Of a DNA stretch of 64,000 nt, positions 1 through 12,965 are shown piece by piece; the first letter of the stretch is position 1; every line of letters starts with the position of its first letter. The DNA is from Rotaria socialis (Eukaryota > Rotifera > Eurotatoria > Philodinida > Philodinidae). The stretch is taken from contig CAJNYU010002927.1 of assembly GCA_905331475.1 (NCBI GenBank), forward strand, positions 25,186 through 89,185, written 5' to 3'. The notes under the pieces are model-generated. The model was not told the DNA's origin. It did no database searches and was given only the letters and a program-made list of their open reading frames with translations. The translations under genes and the position numbers were made by a program.

Positions 1-17
1 AAGTAAAAAGAGAAACA

Positions 18-3000
18 TTATTCTTCTTCCAGATACTTGTCAGGATTGAGTTCATATAAACGACGTGGTGGATTTCGTTTGGAACATTGAAGTCCAGTAA
101 GAAAACCCACTTCATCAAACGCTCTTAACGCCTATCGAAAAACAAAATTATTTAAGTATCTCAATTATATATTTTCTTTCTTACGTGATCAAGCATTTCT
201 TTGGTATGACTAGCAGATATGCAAAACCGTACACGTGATTCTGTAATCTTAGTAGCTGGAAAGCCTACAGTTACTACAGCACAGCCACGCTTCAACATTT
301 CTCGGTTGACGGCTCTGTAAAGTTTTTTAAGGAAACACTCAATATTAGAAAAAGAAACAAGCACAGTATCATACGCAATTTTAGCCGGTATGAAAAGCAT
401 CACTGGGATCACCGGTGAATCCTTATTTCCATATACAATAAAGCCCATATCGACAAGTTGACGACGAAAATAATGAACATTACGAGATAATTGTCGAATG
501 CGTTTTTGACCTTGAAGTAGTATTAGAAAAATTTAAAAAGTGTATGATTCTTATCTAGTATAATAGTTCTCAATACTTTTAGGTTGTTTTTTTCGAACAA
601 TTTTAGGAATTTCACAACTTACCATCATTGGTTCCATCTCGACCTGTGACGATTGTTAGTGCACTGATGATTTGATAAACAATAGGTGCGGACATACTAG
701 ACGAGTAGCATGCAGAATGAGAATGAACTCGAATATAATCCACCAAAGACTATGAAAATAGTCAAAGTTGACCAACTCTATCTGAAACACTATCTCATAC
801 CTTTTTCCCAGCAATGTAGCCTCCGACAGAACCAAAACTTTTCGTAAATGTACCCATATGTATATCTATATCGTTCGGATCAACATTCCAATAGTCAACA
901 ACACCTCGACCTCGTGAACCTATTGCACCAATTGAATGAGCCTCATCAACATACAAATAGGCTTTGTACTTTTTCTTCAGAGCAACTATTTCCGGCAATT
1001 TACACAATGAACCTTCCATACTAAAATTCCATACGAGTCAACATTACTGAAATCAAACAAATAAATAATGATTCGCATTCACCTGTAAACACCTTCGACA
1101 ATGATTAGAATTTTTTTCCACGGTCGAAATTTTCTTGGTTGGCCATCTCCGACGGCTTCAGATAGATGGTGTTCCAAGTCTTTCATGTCTGAAAATTAAT
1201 CGAATAGTTCAATTAGAAACGTCACTATAGTCAACTCAGTGCTACCCTTTAAACTATGAGCTCTTTGAGAAAAAGTTACATTATGCTAAGAAAGTCAATC
1301 TGAATAATGATATTAACAAAAGAAGTTGTTTTATTCACAGTCGATGACGTTAGAAAATTTCCAGCAGAAATCCTCTTAAAATTATTATGTTACGCTGAAA
1401 GCATTTACAGAGAGTCATCATCGTAATTTCTAAAATGTTATGCAAGTCAGAGCTGAGCACAGGACAGGACAGGACAGCCCTGCCGCCCGCAGGACAGACC
1501 AGGATAGCAGGACAAATCAGGACAGGAAGAATTTAGAGTTTTTGTCCTGCCCTTCCGCCCACCAGGACGAACCAGGCTATCAGGACAGGGCAGGACAGAA
1601 AAATTTGTCCTGTGCTCAGCTCTGATGCAAGTGTTTTTTGGATTGAAAATAGAAAGTTCTGTAAACTCAAAAAATTAGAAACAATTAATATAAAGTTTAT
1701 TTTGACTTTCCCACACTATCAAAATGATTGCTCGTCAGTTATCCGTGCCATCACTGTCGAGCGAACGATAGCAAAATTGCAAGTGTGCTAATACAACTTG
1801 TCTAAGGTCATAGTTTGACTATATTATCTATAGCTATCAGTCTGGAATCCATTTCATCTTCAATTTTTTTCTGTCTCATTGTCGCATCACTAATATTCAT
1901 TCTTCCGATTCCTTTCTAAGTTAACATTTCGATCTGCTAGCCGAGCAAATAATTCATAAATTTTGCGTAGGAATGATATCACTGCATGCTTTTAATATTC
2001 GAAACTACCACAACAAAGCAAATCTCTGTAAGTGGGAGTAGTCGTATCCATTTTCCCTTCCCATTGTTGATGAGATATTGCTTCTATTGTGAGTACTACA
2101 AATGTAAATATTTATTGTATTTTTTATAACCAGCTTGTAAAGCAGTGATTGATTGATAAAATACTGGTCTTCTCAAGAGTACTCTGTAATATCGCCTAAC
2201 TTTTTTCTCAATGTAACTCATTCATGTGTTGTTTTCTGTTTATAGCCCGATGACCAGATTATGAGCTTTCCATTTTTCGAAACTACACACTAAGGTTAAA
2301 TGTGTCGAATGTGTCGTGATTTGCGACACAATGTACGACACATTCGAGTGCGATACCAGATGCTCATTACGACATATTATCTCCAGCGATGGCACAACAC
2401 ATTTTGCACGACACATACGACACATTCTGAAAACGTTTTTTTTAACCCACTAGTCAGAAATTTATTTTTATTTTTATTAAAAATATTATGATAATTTTTT
2501 CGATTTTGGTCTATTTGAACAGTTTCATTTCTGAAACCTCAAACTAGTCAGATCTTTAGATCTGGCTGGTCTCGAGTCGGTCCGGTTTTTACCAGATCAT
2601 TTTCGGGTAGTTTCACCTCGATTAATGACCAACATAGGCATTCTCTTCGCTAGTTATTAATCGAGAAATAATCTAAAAAATATTTAAATGAAAATACATA
2701 ACTTCGTATGTTCAATCGAGTTCTCTATATAGGACCTTTTACGCAAAAGAAAAGGGTGAATCAATAGTCGACACACAGAAGAAGACAATGTTTTTAGTAA
2801 CACTTTCTGTTGCAACATATTTTCGACACTGAACCTGCGGCACATTTTATTTGGAGTGTAATATTCATTTCGACTTTTGATTCAGTGAAACAAAAATCTC
2901 TTACATTAAATATCAGTATTTTATCTTTACGTTCTTTTTTTAAATACCTACGTTCAAGAAGAGTACTATAAATTTCAAGCGGATAATTTACCATTTTGGA

Positions 3001-4183
3001 AAAAATTTGGATACAATAAAGTAAGGCAACAAATTTATTTTTAAAGATCGATCTGAATCAAAATCAGTCATTTCGATAACGTTTACATACCATTGTGATT
3101 GAATGTACAAATTCGTGCGCCAGATAGTCGAGCACCAAGAATAATTGAAATATGATTACGTCTGTCACTCAGTATAAGATCACCCTATGATAAAACACAT
3201 TTTGACGAACAAAGGAACAATACAATGCTACGCTACTTTGCCCATTATTACTGGAATGTTTAACGCATTAGTAGCAAAGCCCATACCAAAAGCTATACAA
3301 TCTTCAACTCCGAGATAATCTGTCATCATGAATTCAAGCGTTCTCATATACTGTTGAGTTCCTATGAATACAATAATGAATAAATAGAACGGTTTTACGT
3401 AATTCCTAAAGAGAAAAACGTGCCTAGTTCTTGATCAGTACTGCAAGTCGCTATTCCACAGGCTTCAATGGCGCTTATAGCTTGTTCTGCGCATGGACCT
3501 CTATTTTCAGCAAAACCTAAATAGTTATATGAACCCAAATTGATCGCTGGCAAACTCCTGCCAGTAAATCTATATTGACAAAAATTTACATATGAGCATA
3601 AATGTTTCATTTTTTCCCTGTGACTTCTGTATATGAGCTTACCTGAATGTCCAATTATAGTCGTCTGAAACACGCTCCATTACATCGACGATCGGTCCAG
3701 CCATACTTACAATAGGCTGATTGAATACATCCCGAACCCGTTGATAAAGATTACGTGTATAGAAACATTCGTAACTCAGATAGAGTGGTGCAAAGTCCTA
3801 CGAAGTAAAATATTTATAAATCAATTTCTACGAGGTATGTTTATTAGAACCTTTGGATTAGGATCTATAACAATTTTCTTCTTTTCCAAACCAATATAAC
3901 GAAGAAAATCACGTAACCATCCAAGTGCAGTATGTAAAGCAAAACTGAGTACAGTAATGACAGCTACCCAAGTTGGAGCCTCTTCGAATTTTTCATCATC
4001 AATATTTGTCGTTGTTACTGGTACATTCTGAAGAAAATTTTTCTATTAATTTGATGTATAAATCTAACTAAGATTTTATTTACTTGTAGCATTTGTTTTG
4101 ATGAAGATGATATTTTACTAAATTCGTCTTTCATATGCACTAAAGTGCTTGTCAACAATGATCTTGTATATGTTTGTAGATAT
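18..4183 (-). CDS. SPTLC2: Serine palmitoyltransferase subunit 2 (5' end not resolved)
   Basis: Catalytic, PLP-dependent subunit of serine palmitoyltransferase, which condenses serine with palmitoyl-CoA at the ER in the first step of sphingolipid synthesis. I read these exons on the minus strand: 4183-4084, 4027-3851, 3797-3643, 3569-3424, 3361-3237, 3184-3091, 1188-1083, 1020-801, 749-623, 510-375, 314-185 and 131-18 (stop 18-20). All junctions keep frame and give 542 residues, against about 560 in the human protein. Diagnostic stretches are [54 protein letters not shown] and [18 protein letters not shown], whose Lys should carry PLP. A hydrophobic stretch near the N-terminus ([18 protein letters not shown]) fits the membrane anchor. 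The 3' splice site at 4184 means an upstream exon with the start codon was not found. Two oddities: the intron at 374-315 is 60 bp and has no stop codon, and the intron after 3424 appears to begin with GC. Confidence 0.93.
1448..1624. mobile_element. 177 bp hAT-like MITE with 8 bp target duplication
   Basis: The ends are perfect 19 bp terminal inverted repeats: CAGAGCTGAGCACAGGACA at 1448-1466 and its reverse complement at 1606-1624. Both sides carry the direct repeat ATGCAAGT (1440-1447 and 1625-1632), an exact 8 bp target-site duplication. TIRs beginning CAG plus an 8 bp duplication are typical of hAT transposons. The interior is GC-rich for this locus, made of degenerate AGGACAGG/CAGGACA units, and codes for no transposase, so it is non-autonomous. 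Confidence 0.85.
2301..2425. repeat. Inverted-repeat array of TGTGTCG units
   Basis: TGTGTCGAATGTGTCGTG at 2301-2318 is mirrored by CACGACACATACGACACA at 2408-2425 (17 of 18 positions). Two more CGACACA units lie inside, near 2324 and 2336. No clean target duplication was found. It may be a decayed foldback element inside the SPTLC2 intron. Confidence 0.6.
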
Positions 4184-4199
4184 CTGAAATAATAAGTTC

Positions 4200-5044
4200 T
4201 ATCTAAACCGCTATTCTAATAAAGAAGTTCTGATATGTTCATGGTTGCAGACTGTAGAACCTCGATAAAAATATATAGATCTTACAGATTTATGGCATAT
4301 TTTATTTCTAGAAATGCTCATAGCGAAGCTAGCTTACTTGTGAAAGAATCGTTTCACCTACGAAAGGAATATATTGCCGATCGATCAAACCTTCCTTTAA
4401 GCCGTTATACAAAAAATACATTGCTTTTGTCTGCACGAGGTTCTCACTCACTTCATAGCTTTATAGGTGTACTCTATAATGAAACACCACTTTTTCTTGC
4501 CGATTGGACAGTTGCGAATAGTTGTTTATTGTTCATTATCTTGGACTTAATGTCGAATAAAAGCAAATAAATATTTGCGATGATGGCAATAGAATCTAAT
4601 AGCATTCATAACGTAAATGAATATCAGCGAAGACCGATGGAATTAAAAGGACTCTCATAAATTAACAAGCCGCTATATGGTATACTCAAATGCCCATGTA
4701 TATCAAGACTCAAATTCAATATGGATCTCTGAAAGAATATAAAGATAATTAGGGAAGGAAGGAAGGAAGACATTTTTGCATGCACAAGTGTTGTAAAAAT
4801 AAATAATGAAACACCGTTTTGCTATAAAATACGCACTACACCTTACTGCTGTATCATACTGCAGAAATTCTAACTATCAAATCTATAGCTAAATCTATCT
4901 AGTGAGTGTATTCTCTCCTTCAAAAAAGATTCGATTATCATTAGAAAATTGTATAGATTCTTGAATCGCTCACATGCTAATATGTACTTCAACTCGAAAT
5001 CAATGCAATTATCAGTCTACAGTTTATCATTAAGATCAAAGATC
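4200..5044. other. Intergenic, no supported gene
   Basis: The missing first exon of the SPTLC2 gene may lie at the left end of this stretch on the minus strand, but no start codon could be tied to it. A plus-strand open frame at 4235-4570 has no recognisable similarity. A short GGAA microsatellite sits near 4752-4768. Confidence 0.5.
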
Positions 5045-5049
5045 ATACA

Positions 5050-5579
5050 TAAAAATGTGGAAACTTCGGATTTCATCCGAGAGTTATGTGTACTGCAAAA
5101 AGTGCATGGGACATATGAGTCATTCTAGAATGTCTGAACAAGAAAATTATCATGAGAAACTAGGCAATTTGATTTATGGATGCAGTTTTTGTGCATTTTG
5201 AGACGTTTTTCAGACGATGTTTCGTTAGAAAGCTTCGATTTAGTTCAAAACTAATATCAGATTTAGAATCAGCGTTAAAAGCTGAGTCGATTTATATATG
5301 TTGTGGGTAATTCTGAGAAAAAAAAGTTTTTTTTGAAAAATCCCTGTACCCCTTCTCAGGGATGGTCTGATCAAAAATGACAATTTTTTCGATCCTCAGC
5401 CATTTCTTTACAGATCCTTCTCATCTTCGAACTCGACCTAGATATTGATGAGACAATTCTGTGCACAAAATATCAGCTCAATCGAATGTAATTGTGAAGA
5501 GTTATCGAATAAACGGACGAACGGACGGACACACTGCCCGCTTCTATAGTGTACTCTCTTTTTTTGAGTACAAAAAAAC
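5050..5579. repeat. Dispersed repeat, copy 1 (second copy at 47345)
   Basis: This sequence is related in the same orientation to 47345-47768. Shared landmarks are a CGGAT..ATCCG palindrome at the left, CTGAGTCGATTTATATATGT in the middle, ACAATTTTTTCGAT, TTCTTGACAGATCC-like sequence, and a right end with TAGTGTACTC followed by a T-run and GAGTAC. GTACTC and GAGTAC can form a terminal hairpin. This copy has about 170 bp (roughly 5100-5277) that the other lacks. No coding capacity was seen, so it is probably a non-autonomous element. Confidence 0.7.
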
Positions 5580-8500
5580 GATATATTAATCGATGTATTG
5601 TTGTCATTCCTCGTGAAAAAGCACCGTTGGAAACAAAAAAATTTATGAAGAATGACGAAACTTAATCTCTTCAATATTATGAACGAATCTGAATAAACGC
5701 TAGCATGATAAAGCCAGGACAAACATTTGTAACGGCTTCTACCCGTCATGTCAACAGTTCACATAGAATAATAACCAGTGCACACATAATCGAGACGTAT
5801 CTATTTTCACCATTTATCGGCCGCCTTGCAGTACAAAATATTGAGGATCAATCGCTGGTGAATGACATGTGTAAACATATAAAACAATATCATCAACTTG
5901 ACAGCAAATGCGCCGAACAAAAAAGTAAACTAGCATAATGTTGTTTTTTGGGCATATTCATTTGTTTGCATATCTATATAATAAAATAAACTGGGACATT
6001 TTTTATTCAAAAGATAAAATTTTAATCGATAGAATGGCCATATTGCAAGAACCTATTTGAGTCTGCTTAAAATAGCCAAGGCATCTCAACTTAAAAGCTG
6101 AAGTAAAACATTTAGATGAAATTCCTCTGAACAGCATCTTCATTTTTTCCCATATCTAACTTCCCATAACCTAGTTGCACATCTTTTTCGATGTTGAAAT
6201 AGTAGAATAAGTCATTTCACTGCTTTTAAATGCGAACAAACTAGAACGACAGTTAGCTCCTAGAAAAAAAAAGAAAAATCATATAAAACTTATGAACTAT
6301 GTCGTATTGCATTTCATTCCATGCAGAGGCTTGTAGTTATCTTAGTAGGATGAATATACACTACTATGGCTCATTCTATTACGTTTTACACGATGAAAAA
6401 ATCATATAGTTATTAACTGAATTTAAAGCAATGTTCTCATTTCTCCTATAAGAACCAATAGAAAAAATAAACAAGGTCTGTCATATTCTATGGAATATAG
6501 ACTTCCTTTTATCATTATCAAATAAAAGTCAAACATAGTTTGAAAATCATAAAAAAAGAAGTACATGAACTATATAAAAACTTTGTCTGTCTCACCTGAT
6601 ATCCAAATAATTATTACTGAGAAGGCGCAACAATTTTCTATTTAAAAAAAAACAAAAAAAAGGATTGCGAGCCTTTTTCGAATAACCCTCAAGATGGAAA
6701 CAACATTGAGAGCTGCCGTTCTTTTGATCACAAAGTGCAGGTCACGATGAATTTAATAGAATAGCACAGCATTTTCTCTACGATTTTCAAAGCATTCTGT
6801 CTGAATTCTTGATGAGAAAAAAAGAACTTTTCAATGAGTACGTAGAGTAAACTTTGATAAAAGCACAGAAAACGAATACTAGCAACTCTTCTATATTGTA
6901 TCGTATTGTAGCTGGGATAATTAGATTCATACAGCTTTACACTATTACCAGAAGACTACCACTGTAGACATAGACACATAGACCACTTTTGTTTCGATCA
7001 AATCGGGCCCATTTCTCGAGCTTTTATCGTGAAATTTGAGACAAAAAACAAGATAAAAAATTGCAACAAATTGTATCCGAATCCCATGGAGAAATGAATT
7101 ATACCATTCGTGCTTCCCAATTCTCGAACTATACTCTCAGAAATATTATATGAAAACTTCAAAATGGGCAACCTTTATTCTTTTGACGTGTTACTGTGAG
7201 AATATAACAACGTGATTTATTTCAGATACTATATTTCGCTCTATGGAATAACATGGAAGTGGTGTGATGTACTCACTGTAAAAAAAACCTCGAATTCTTG
7301 GTTTTTAGACTGAGAAGCATAAATATTTGTTGACAGCAACAATAGTAAGTTGGATTTTATTTTCTATCGAGACTCGTAGGAGATGTTTAATAATTCTTTC
7401 AGTGGCAATCTTGTTGATTCGACTTTACAGATATTTATCAGAAGTTATTCTCTTACAGTTCAAGAAAATTTCTATCAAATAGGCGACTATAAATATTGAG
7501 CAGAATCGTAATTAGCTTACATTAAATGTTAAGAAGACTGCGACAAAAAGTTTCTGAAATGAAATCATTGAAAAAATAGAAAACAGTCTTCAGAAATGCT
7601 TAAAGCTATACACTCTTTCTCCGCCCATTCTCTCTCTTTCTTTCTCTGACACGCACATTCTGTGTGTTGCTACACTACGATTAACAACGACAACATCCAC
7701 AACAGTAACAGAAGTCTCTCGATTTAATTGCTTTTACAAAGGGGGCTACCATTTTAAAATGTAACATAACATAACACAACGAAAAAATTCTCCAACGCAA
7801 TAAGAATGTATCCAGTTGTATCGAGAACTATCAGATTTATAAAATCTATTTTTTGAAACGATAAAGGGCCAATATTCATTAGAACTCAAACTAGTGTCAA
7901 GCTCTATGACTGGCTTAACAATAGTTAAAGGTTGTTTTCTACTATTTATCGATTGCTTGAACCTCTTACAACAAGAATGTATTCATTAAAACTAGTCACG
8001 TCTTCATTTTGCTTTTAAAATAGCGTATCAGCGTAGACCATTCGGAACTAAAACATGCAACACTATTCAGTACAGAATGCCTATATAAATCCGCACAAGA
8101 TATTCTAAGAATATTCATACAAATTGAGTGATGAATTTCTATTGAACAGAAAGCCAAATATTTTCTAAAAATTTGAAATTCGCACTACAACTTATAAAAT
8201 TACCAAAATTCTATAGACTTTCAAAAGTTCATTTTCCACAAAATTTAATTCATAGAAAGTTTACAGTGAACTCACATATATGCTTTAGACTCACTGAGCT
8301 TTTGCAAGAATAAGATACGTGAAAATCTTTCTTAAAATCCCCTGGACTTCTACGATCTGTATTGGTACTCATATCGTGAAGTTACTTGAGCTACCGCCAG
8401 TATACAGCCAATATACCGGCGGCTCTTTGTAGTGCCACGTTGTACCGCGAATAAAAAAGCAGCAAAGCATAGCGCTATTCATTTAAGTAAAACGCTTTTC

Positions 8501-9073
8501 TCTTATTTATATCAATATCAAGATCGTAACAATCAGTAAGCTATTTACTTCTATAAAAAATTTTCCTTTTAGATTTAGATCAATCTTGATATCATCAATA
8601 GAAGTAGGTTATGTATTTACTAGCAATAGCTTTGCTCTTTTATTTAGTTAAATATCACCATCATAACGAAAAGTAAGTCTTTTTAGGGTTCTAGCCTGAT
8701 ATTAGCACTTTAAGAGTCAAATAGAAGTTCCAACTTCTATCACGAATCGCAGGGAATGAATTCTGATTGTTCAATTATAAGTATTAATTTCTTTGATATT
8801 TATATTCCTTTATGCAGAACGTGAGTACAACATGTCAGCTGATACTGATACTACACATCAGAAATGAAATTTTTTTATTGTGCAGATGTATTGAGTTAAA
8901 AAATTGATGTCTACTAAATATTCTTGAAAATCATGTTCAAATCGAAATCACAACCAGGAGTTTCAAAAGCAAAATCGTCTTTTTTTTGTAAATCTTAATT
9001 TGCCATGTGAATGCTGTTGTTAGTTGAAAAAGGAAACATTCATCATACACTTTGTAGAAATGTTCATATAAAC
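5580..9073. other. 3.5 kb gene-poor region
   Basis: No open frame here resembles a gene. Low-complexity patches include a CT-rich run near 7613-7655 and a TAACATAACA run near 7760-7780. I could not place an exon series or an RNA gene. Confidence 0.5.
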
Positions 9074-10995
9074 TTAATCGGATGTAAACATGGTTAAAAA
9101 AATAAGAAATGGAACAATCAGTTCTTGATTGATTTCTCCACTGCCATCTTTGAGTATAATTTCTTCATCTGAAACTGATTCAATAGGGCCTTTTATACGT
9201 GCTATGACTTGTTTCCAAATTTCTTCTTTTGTCACTTCAACAATCACATCAATAGATTTCGATTGAATATTTTCCGGCCATTGATATTTAACATCAGCTA
9301 TTCCATTTCGAATATGAATACTAAATTTTGCATTCGTATCTTGAAAATGAAACAAGAATAATTGATTAAATTCACTAGCCTTTTGATAATTTAAATTTAT
9401 AGATAAGAACATGAATAAACTTTTCAATGGAGCATTCATTATTGTCTGAGATACTTGCTTGGGCGAGGGCTGTATTTCAATTAAACCTTGAATTTCTAAT
9501 GATTTTGTTAAATACCAATTTCGACCATTGGCTGATGTTTGAAATGAAGCCAATTTTTGTAATGCTAAAACTTGTAACTGAATGATTTCGGATTTATTTA
9601 AATCTTCAGGATGAAGATTGAGAGCTTCAGTTAATTCTAAACACCATTGATATTTTTCTTCTGAATATGCAGTTTGAGCACTTTCAAATACTTTTATACT
9701 ACCACCACCAAGTCGAATTAGATTTTGTGCACGAATGCTTGGAGCATCAGGATTTAAATCAGATTCTTTGCTGCTATACCATCCTATGTATCGATCAAAA
9801 ATGGCCCGAATACTCCTGAAAAACGAAAAAATGATTGATATGGCTCATGTGAAGTTGATGATTTAAACCTACACATCTAATTAAGGGTAAAACCCACGAG
9901 CGACATGAAAATGAAGTAGAAAAATATAGTGAATAGCCTTACCAATCTACAGTGCCATAGAATTCTTGTAAATAAGGATGTTCTTTTAAATGCTTTGGCA
10001 ATTGAATAAATTTTTTGCCAATGATATCATCCGGTGTAAAACCTTGGTTCATGAACCGAACAGTTTGATCGTGTACAAATTGAATTGCATCTCGATAAAT
10101 TGTTATTGTTTCATAGATATATTCGGCGCCTGATATAGGTTTCGTATGAGAGGGAACCAAATATTCTGCTCTTAAATTTCGCATTAAATCAAGTGAGGAA
10201 ACCCATTGAATAGCATCTCTCGTACTGGTACCACGAATCGCATAGATATTTGGAAATGCTTTATAAATGTTATCAGCTGCGAATAGGACTTTTTCCTTTG
10301 GCATATATACCACAATTTGATCATCGGTTTCGCCTGGTGCGTGATATAAAACTAAATTTCGACCGGCTATTGTTAAATTCAAACTATCTGTATCAAATGT
10401 ATCAGTTGGATATAAAAGTGGACGTCGGCTATTTTTATCAAATTTCAAATGTAAACCAATACCATCATTCACAATTCCATGTGCTTCGGTCAAATACATA
10501 CCGAACTGTCTTGCTGCTCTCTGAAAAGTAGTCCTTTGAATAAGACCTGTTATATCGAACATTTTTCGAGTTGTTGCATGCGAATAAATTTTCACATTTG
10601 ATAAATTATCACCAGCTAACACTTCAGTACCAAACACATGATCGGCATGATTGTGAGTATAGATAATTGCAGCCACTGGCTTTGATGATATTGCTTGAAA
10701 ATCTTTATGAAGCTCAATGGCAGCTTCGCATGATTCCAATGTATCAATTATAATATTTCCATCATCACCTTCAATTAACATACTATTTGCTAGGCCATAT
10801 CCAACGGCACAATGTATTCCAGGAAGAATAGTGATAACTAGAAATTGGAGAATTCAAATATCGAAGTATATTTCTATTATAAAAATATCATTGAAATTAT
10901 AAATTACTTTGCTTCGCAAATTCTTCTGTTTGTTTTACAAGAGCTTCGGGTGCTTCGATTTTCAACGAAGCGATTTTAGTATCAACGTCAGACAT
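9074..10995 (-). CDS. Class III alkyl-sulfatase-like MBL-fold hydrolase
   Basis: Three exons (10995-10908, 10837-9943, 9815-9074) splice in frame to 574 residues; the ATG is at 10993-10995 and the stop at 9074-9076. The core is a metallo-beta-lactamase fold with the metal motif THNHADH at residues 90-96. Further family signatures are HAPGETDDQ, ADNIYKAFPNIYAIRGT and LVPSHTKPISG. The rest matches the alkyl-sulfatase layout: a helical dimerisation domain (GWYSSKESDLNP, RLGGGS) and a C-terminal SCP2-like domain. Members such as SdsA1 and Bds1 split primary alkyl sulfates to alcohol and sulfate using two zinc ions. This one has Asp-rich variants (ETDDQ, ADN) where SdsA1 uses Glu ligands, so the substrate may differ. 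No signal peptide was seen. Both introns are short, so it is established in the eukaryotic genome. Lateral origin is possible but not shown. Confidence 0.9.
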
Positions 10996-12965
10996 AGTAT
11001 AATGTTAGTCTAGAAATAAATATCTCGTTATTCTATGTATACAAATAATGGAAAGAATCCCGGTAACTGTACGCTCGCAGTCCACTACTTAAATAAGAAC
11101 GTGTTGCTTGTAAATCTTGAAAAAAAGAATACTCAGTTTATTTGCTTTCTATTATCACACATTGTTTTTGTCAATACGAATTTGCTGGTTATTATCTCAA
11201 TTTTTTATCTTGCGCAAGGACTTTAACTGAGAAAGTATTGATGATATGATAAAAACATGTTAAAACGGTATACAATTGAGGACTCCAGTGATTGCAATTT
11301 TTTCTTTTATACACGTTTCAGTAAGATAGACAAAAACTAGTTGCATATGATTTGAAATACTAAATAAATATCCATGAAATTCGTATTCCTAAGTAATATT
11401 CAAAAAAATCTAATAAGCTAGTGTTCTGAACAAAGATACTTGAAATAATGCAAATAACGGTATTGAGAATCTTAATAAATTATTCAAGCAGACATCTTTT
11501 AAATCATAAGTCCATTTAGAAATCTTAGCGAATGCGAAAGTAAATCGAGAAAGTATTCTTATATTATAGTTCTAGTAATAATATTCTTTGATTGAAAACT
11601 CTGTAGTTTATTCACGGATAACAATAGCAATGTATTATTAATATTGAAAATTTCACATAAAAGCAATGACGAAATCAGTTGAATACTTTGTTATTTCAAA
11701 CGCATGAAACTGAATCAGGGAAGATACATGTCTCACGTTCGAATCATTAATAAATAGAATCTAATTCAGCTGATAAACTTTTCCGTAGGATCACTTCCCT
11801 CAACATGATAAGATGACCAGTGAAAAACGTTAGAATGTAATTAGTTTTCAACCAAATTCTGTGAATGAGAATGATTATTTAAGGCTTGTAGTTTTTTTGA
11901 CTATCAAACTATTGGAATGAGCAATAATTAAAATACGATTTAACAATAATTTTGGAGCAATAAAAAACTTTATTTGGCCAATTTTATAATATTGAATGTG
12001 CCATAAATCATTGTGCCAGTAAAATCTTTTTTTCCTTTTGTACCAATTTCCACATTTTTGACTCAGTTACGTGTGGATGTGGGTATGAGTTAAGAGGAAA
12101 ATTATATCCTGCAGTAGAGCTCATCGGATCGAAAAATTTATGCACTTGGGTCCGGACTTGTACTCGACTGAGTAAAATCATTGGAAACCGAACTGGGCTC
12201 TTGACGCTAAATTTTTTCGTAGTCCAGAATTTAAAGGTACTCTTAACACTCTCAAGGAATTTTTCTGATCGGACAACAAAATCTTCTAGTTTTTATCAAT
12301 ACGATTAAGATTTTTCGGATAAAACGAACGAAAATTCACAAAAACTGATCAATTATTGTTATAAACATCACATTTTTCTGTCAGGCTGCATTCGATCAGT
12401 GTACTTTTCAGATTCGGACCGGGTGGACTCTACTCAACACCCAAACCTATTTCCGTCTATTTTGTTTGTTTTTGCCTATTTTTATGCACAATTTATCTCT
12501 AATTTAAATAAATTATTGCTCAATTAAATATAAGTAGTTATAAATTTGCAACAGTTAACTCCGAAATTCTGCAAGAGAAAAGCAAGCTGAAGCATCGTTT
12601 CAATTGATTCTTTATTAACATTGTGATTGAGTGTGATACTGACCGTTTACAAAATCAACATTCTTAATGAACGCCTATGCGTTCTTCAGATCGAAACAAT
12701 ATTACAAAAGTAACTGCAGAATAGCGTGACTAACAATTCAACAAAGCATGAATTTCTGAACTGCGTGACATAAGAGTTAAGAAAATTGTAGTGTGATTTC
12801 GATTTCTAAAAGTTCAACTTAGGCTCTGGGTTTCCGAGAACAAAATTCACTCCGAATTCTTAGTCTTCAAGAACACAACCTCCTTCGAGTTTCAAATTCC
12901 TTAGAATGGAACCAGAATATTTGTAAGTTAGTTTTCGGCAAATTTCGTTAGAGGAGCTTTCAAAG
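10996..12965. other. Intergenic, no supported gene
   Basis: AT-rich, with no convincing exons. A solitary G-rich telomere-like motif (GTGTGGATGTGGGT) lies at about 12071-12084. GC-richer patches near 12145 and 12415 (GGGTCCGG, TTCGGACCGGGT) are weakly inverted relative to each other and may be remnants of an element. Confidence 0.45.

Larger units (their letters stand above)
1189..3090 (-). other. 1.9 kb expanded intron of the SPTLC2 gene
   Basis: This intron lies between the exons coding FNHN and DMKDLE and has normal GT and AG ends. Most other introns in the gene are about 50-70 bp. It contains a 177 bp MITE (1448-1624) and an inverted repeat array built on TGTGTCG (2301-2425). No convincing exon lies inside it. 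Insertion of mobile DNA is the simplest explanation for its length. Confidence 0.8.

Noticed and set aside
1440-1625. 61-codon frame rich in Gln, Asp and Arg
   Set aside because: It coincides exactly with the MITE and reflects its AGGACAGG units.
4235-4570. 111-codon plus-strand open frame upstream of SPTLC2
   Set aside because: No recognisable domain or gene-like features; it lies where the first exon of the minus-strand gene should be.
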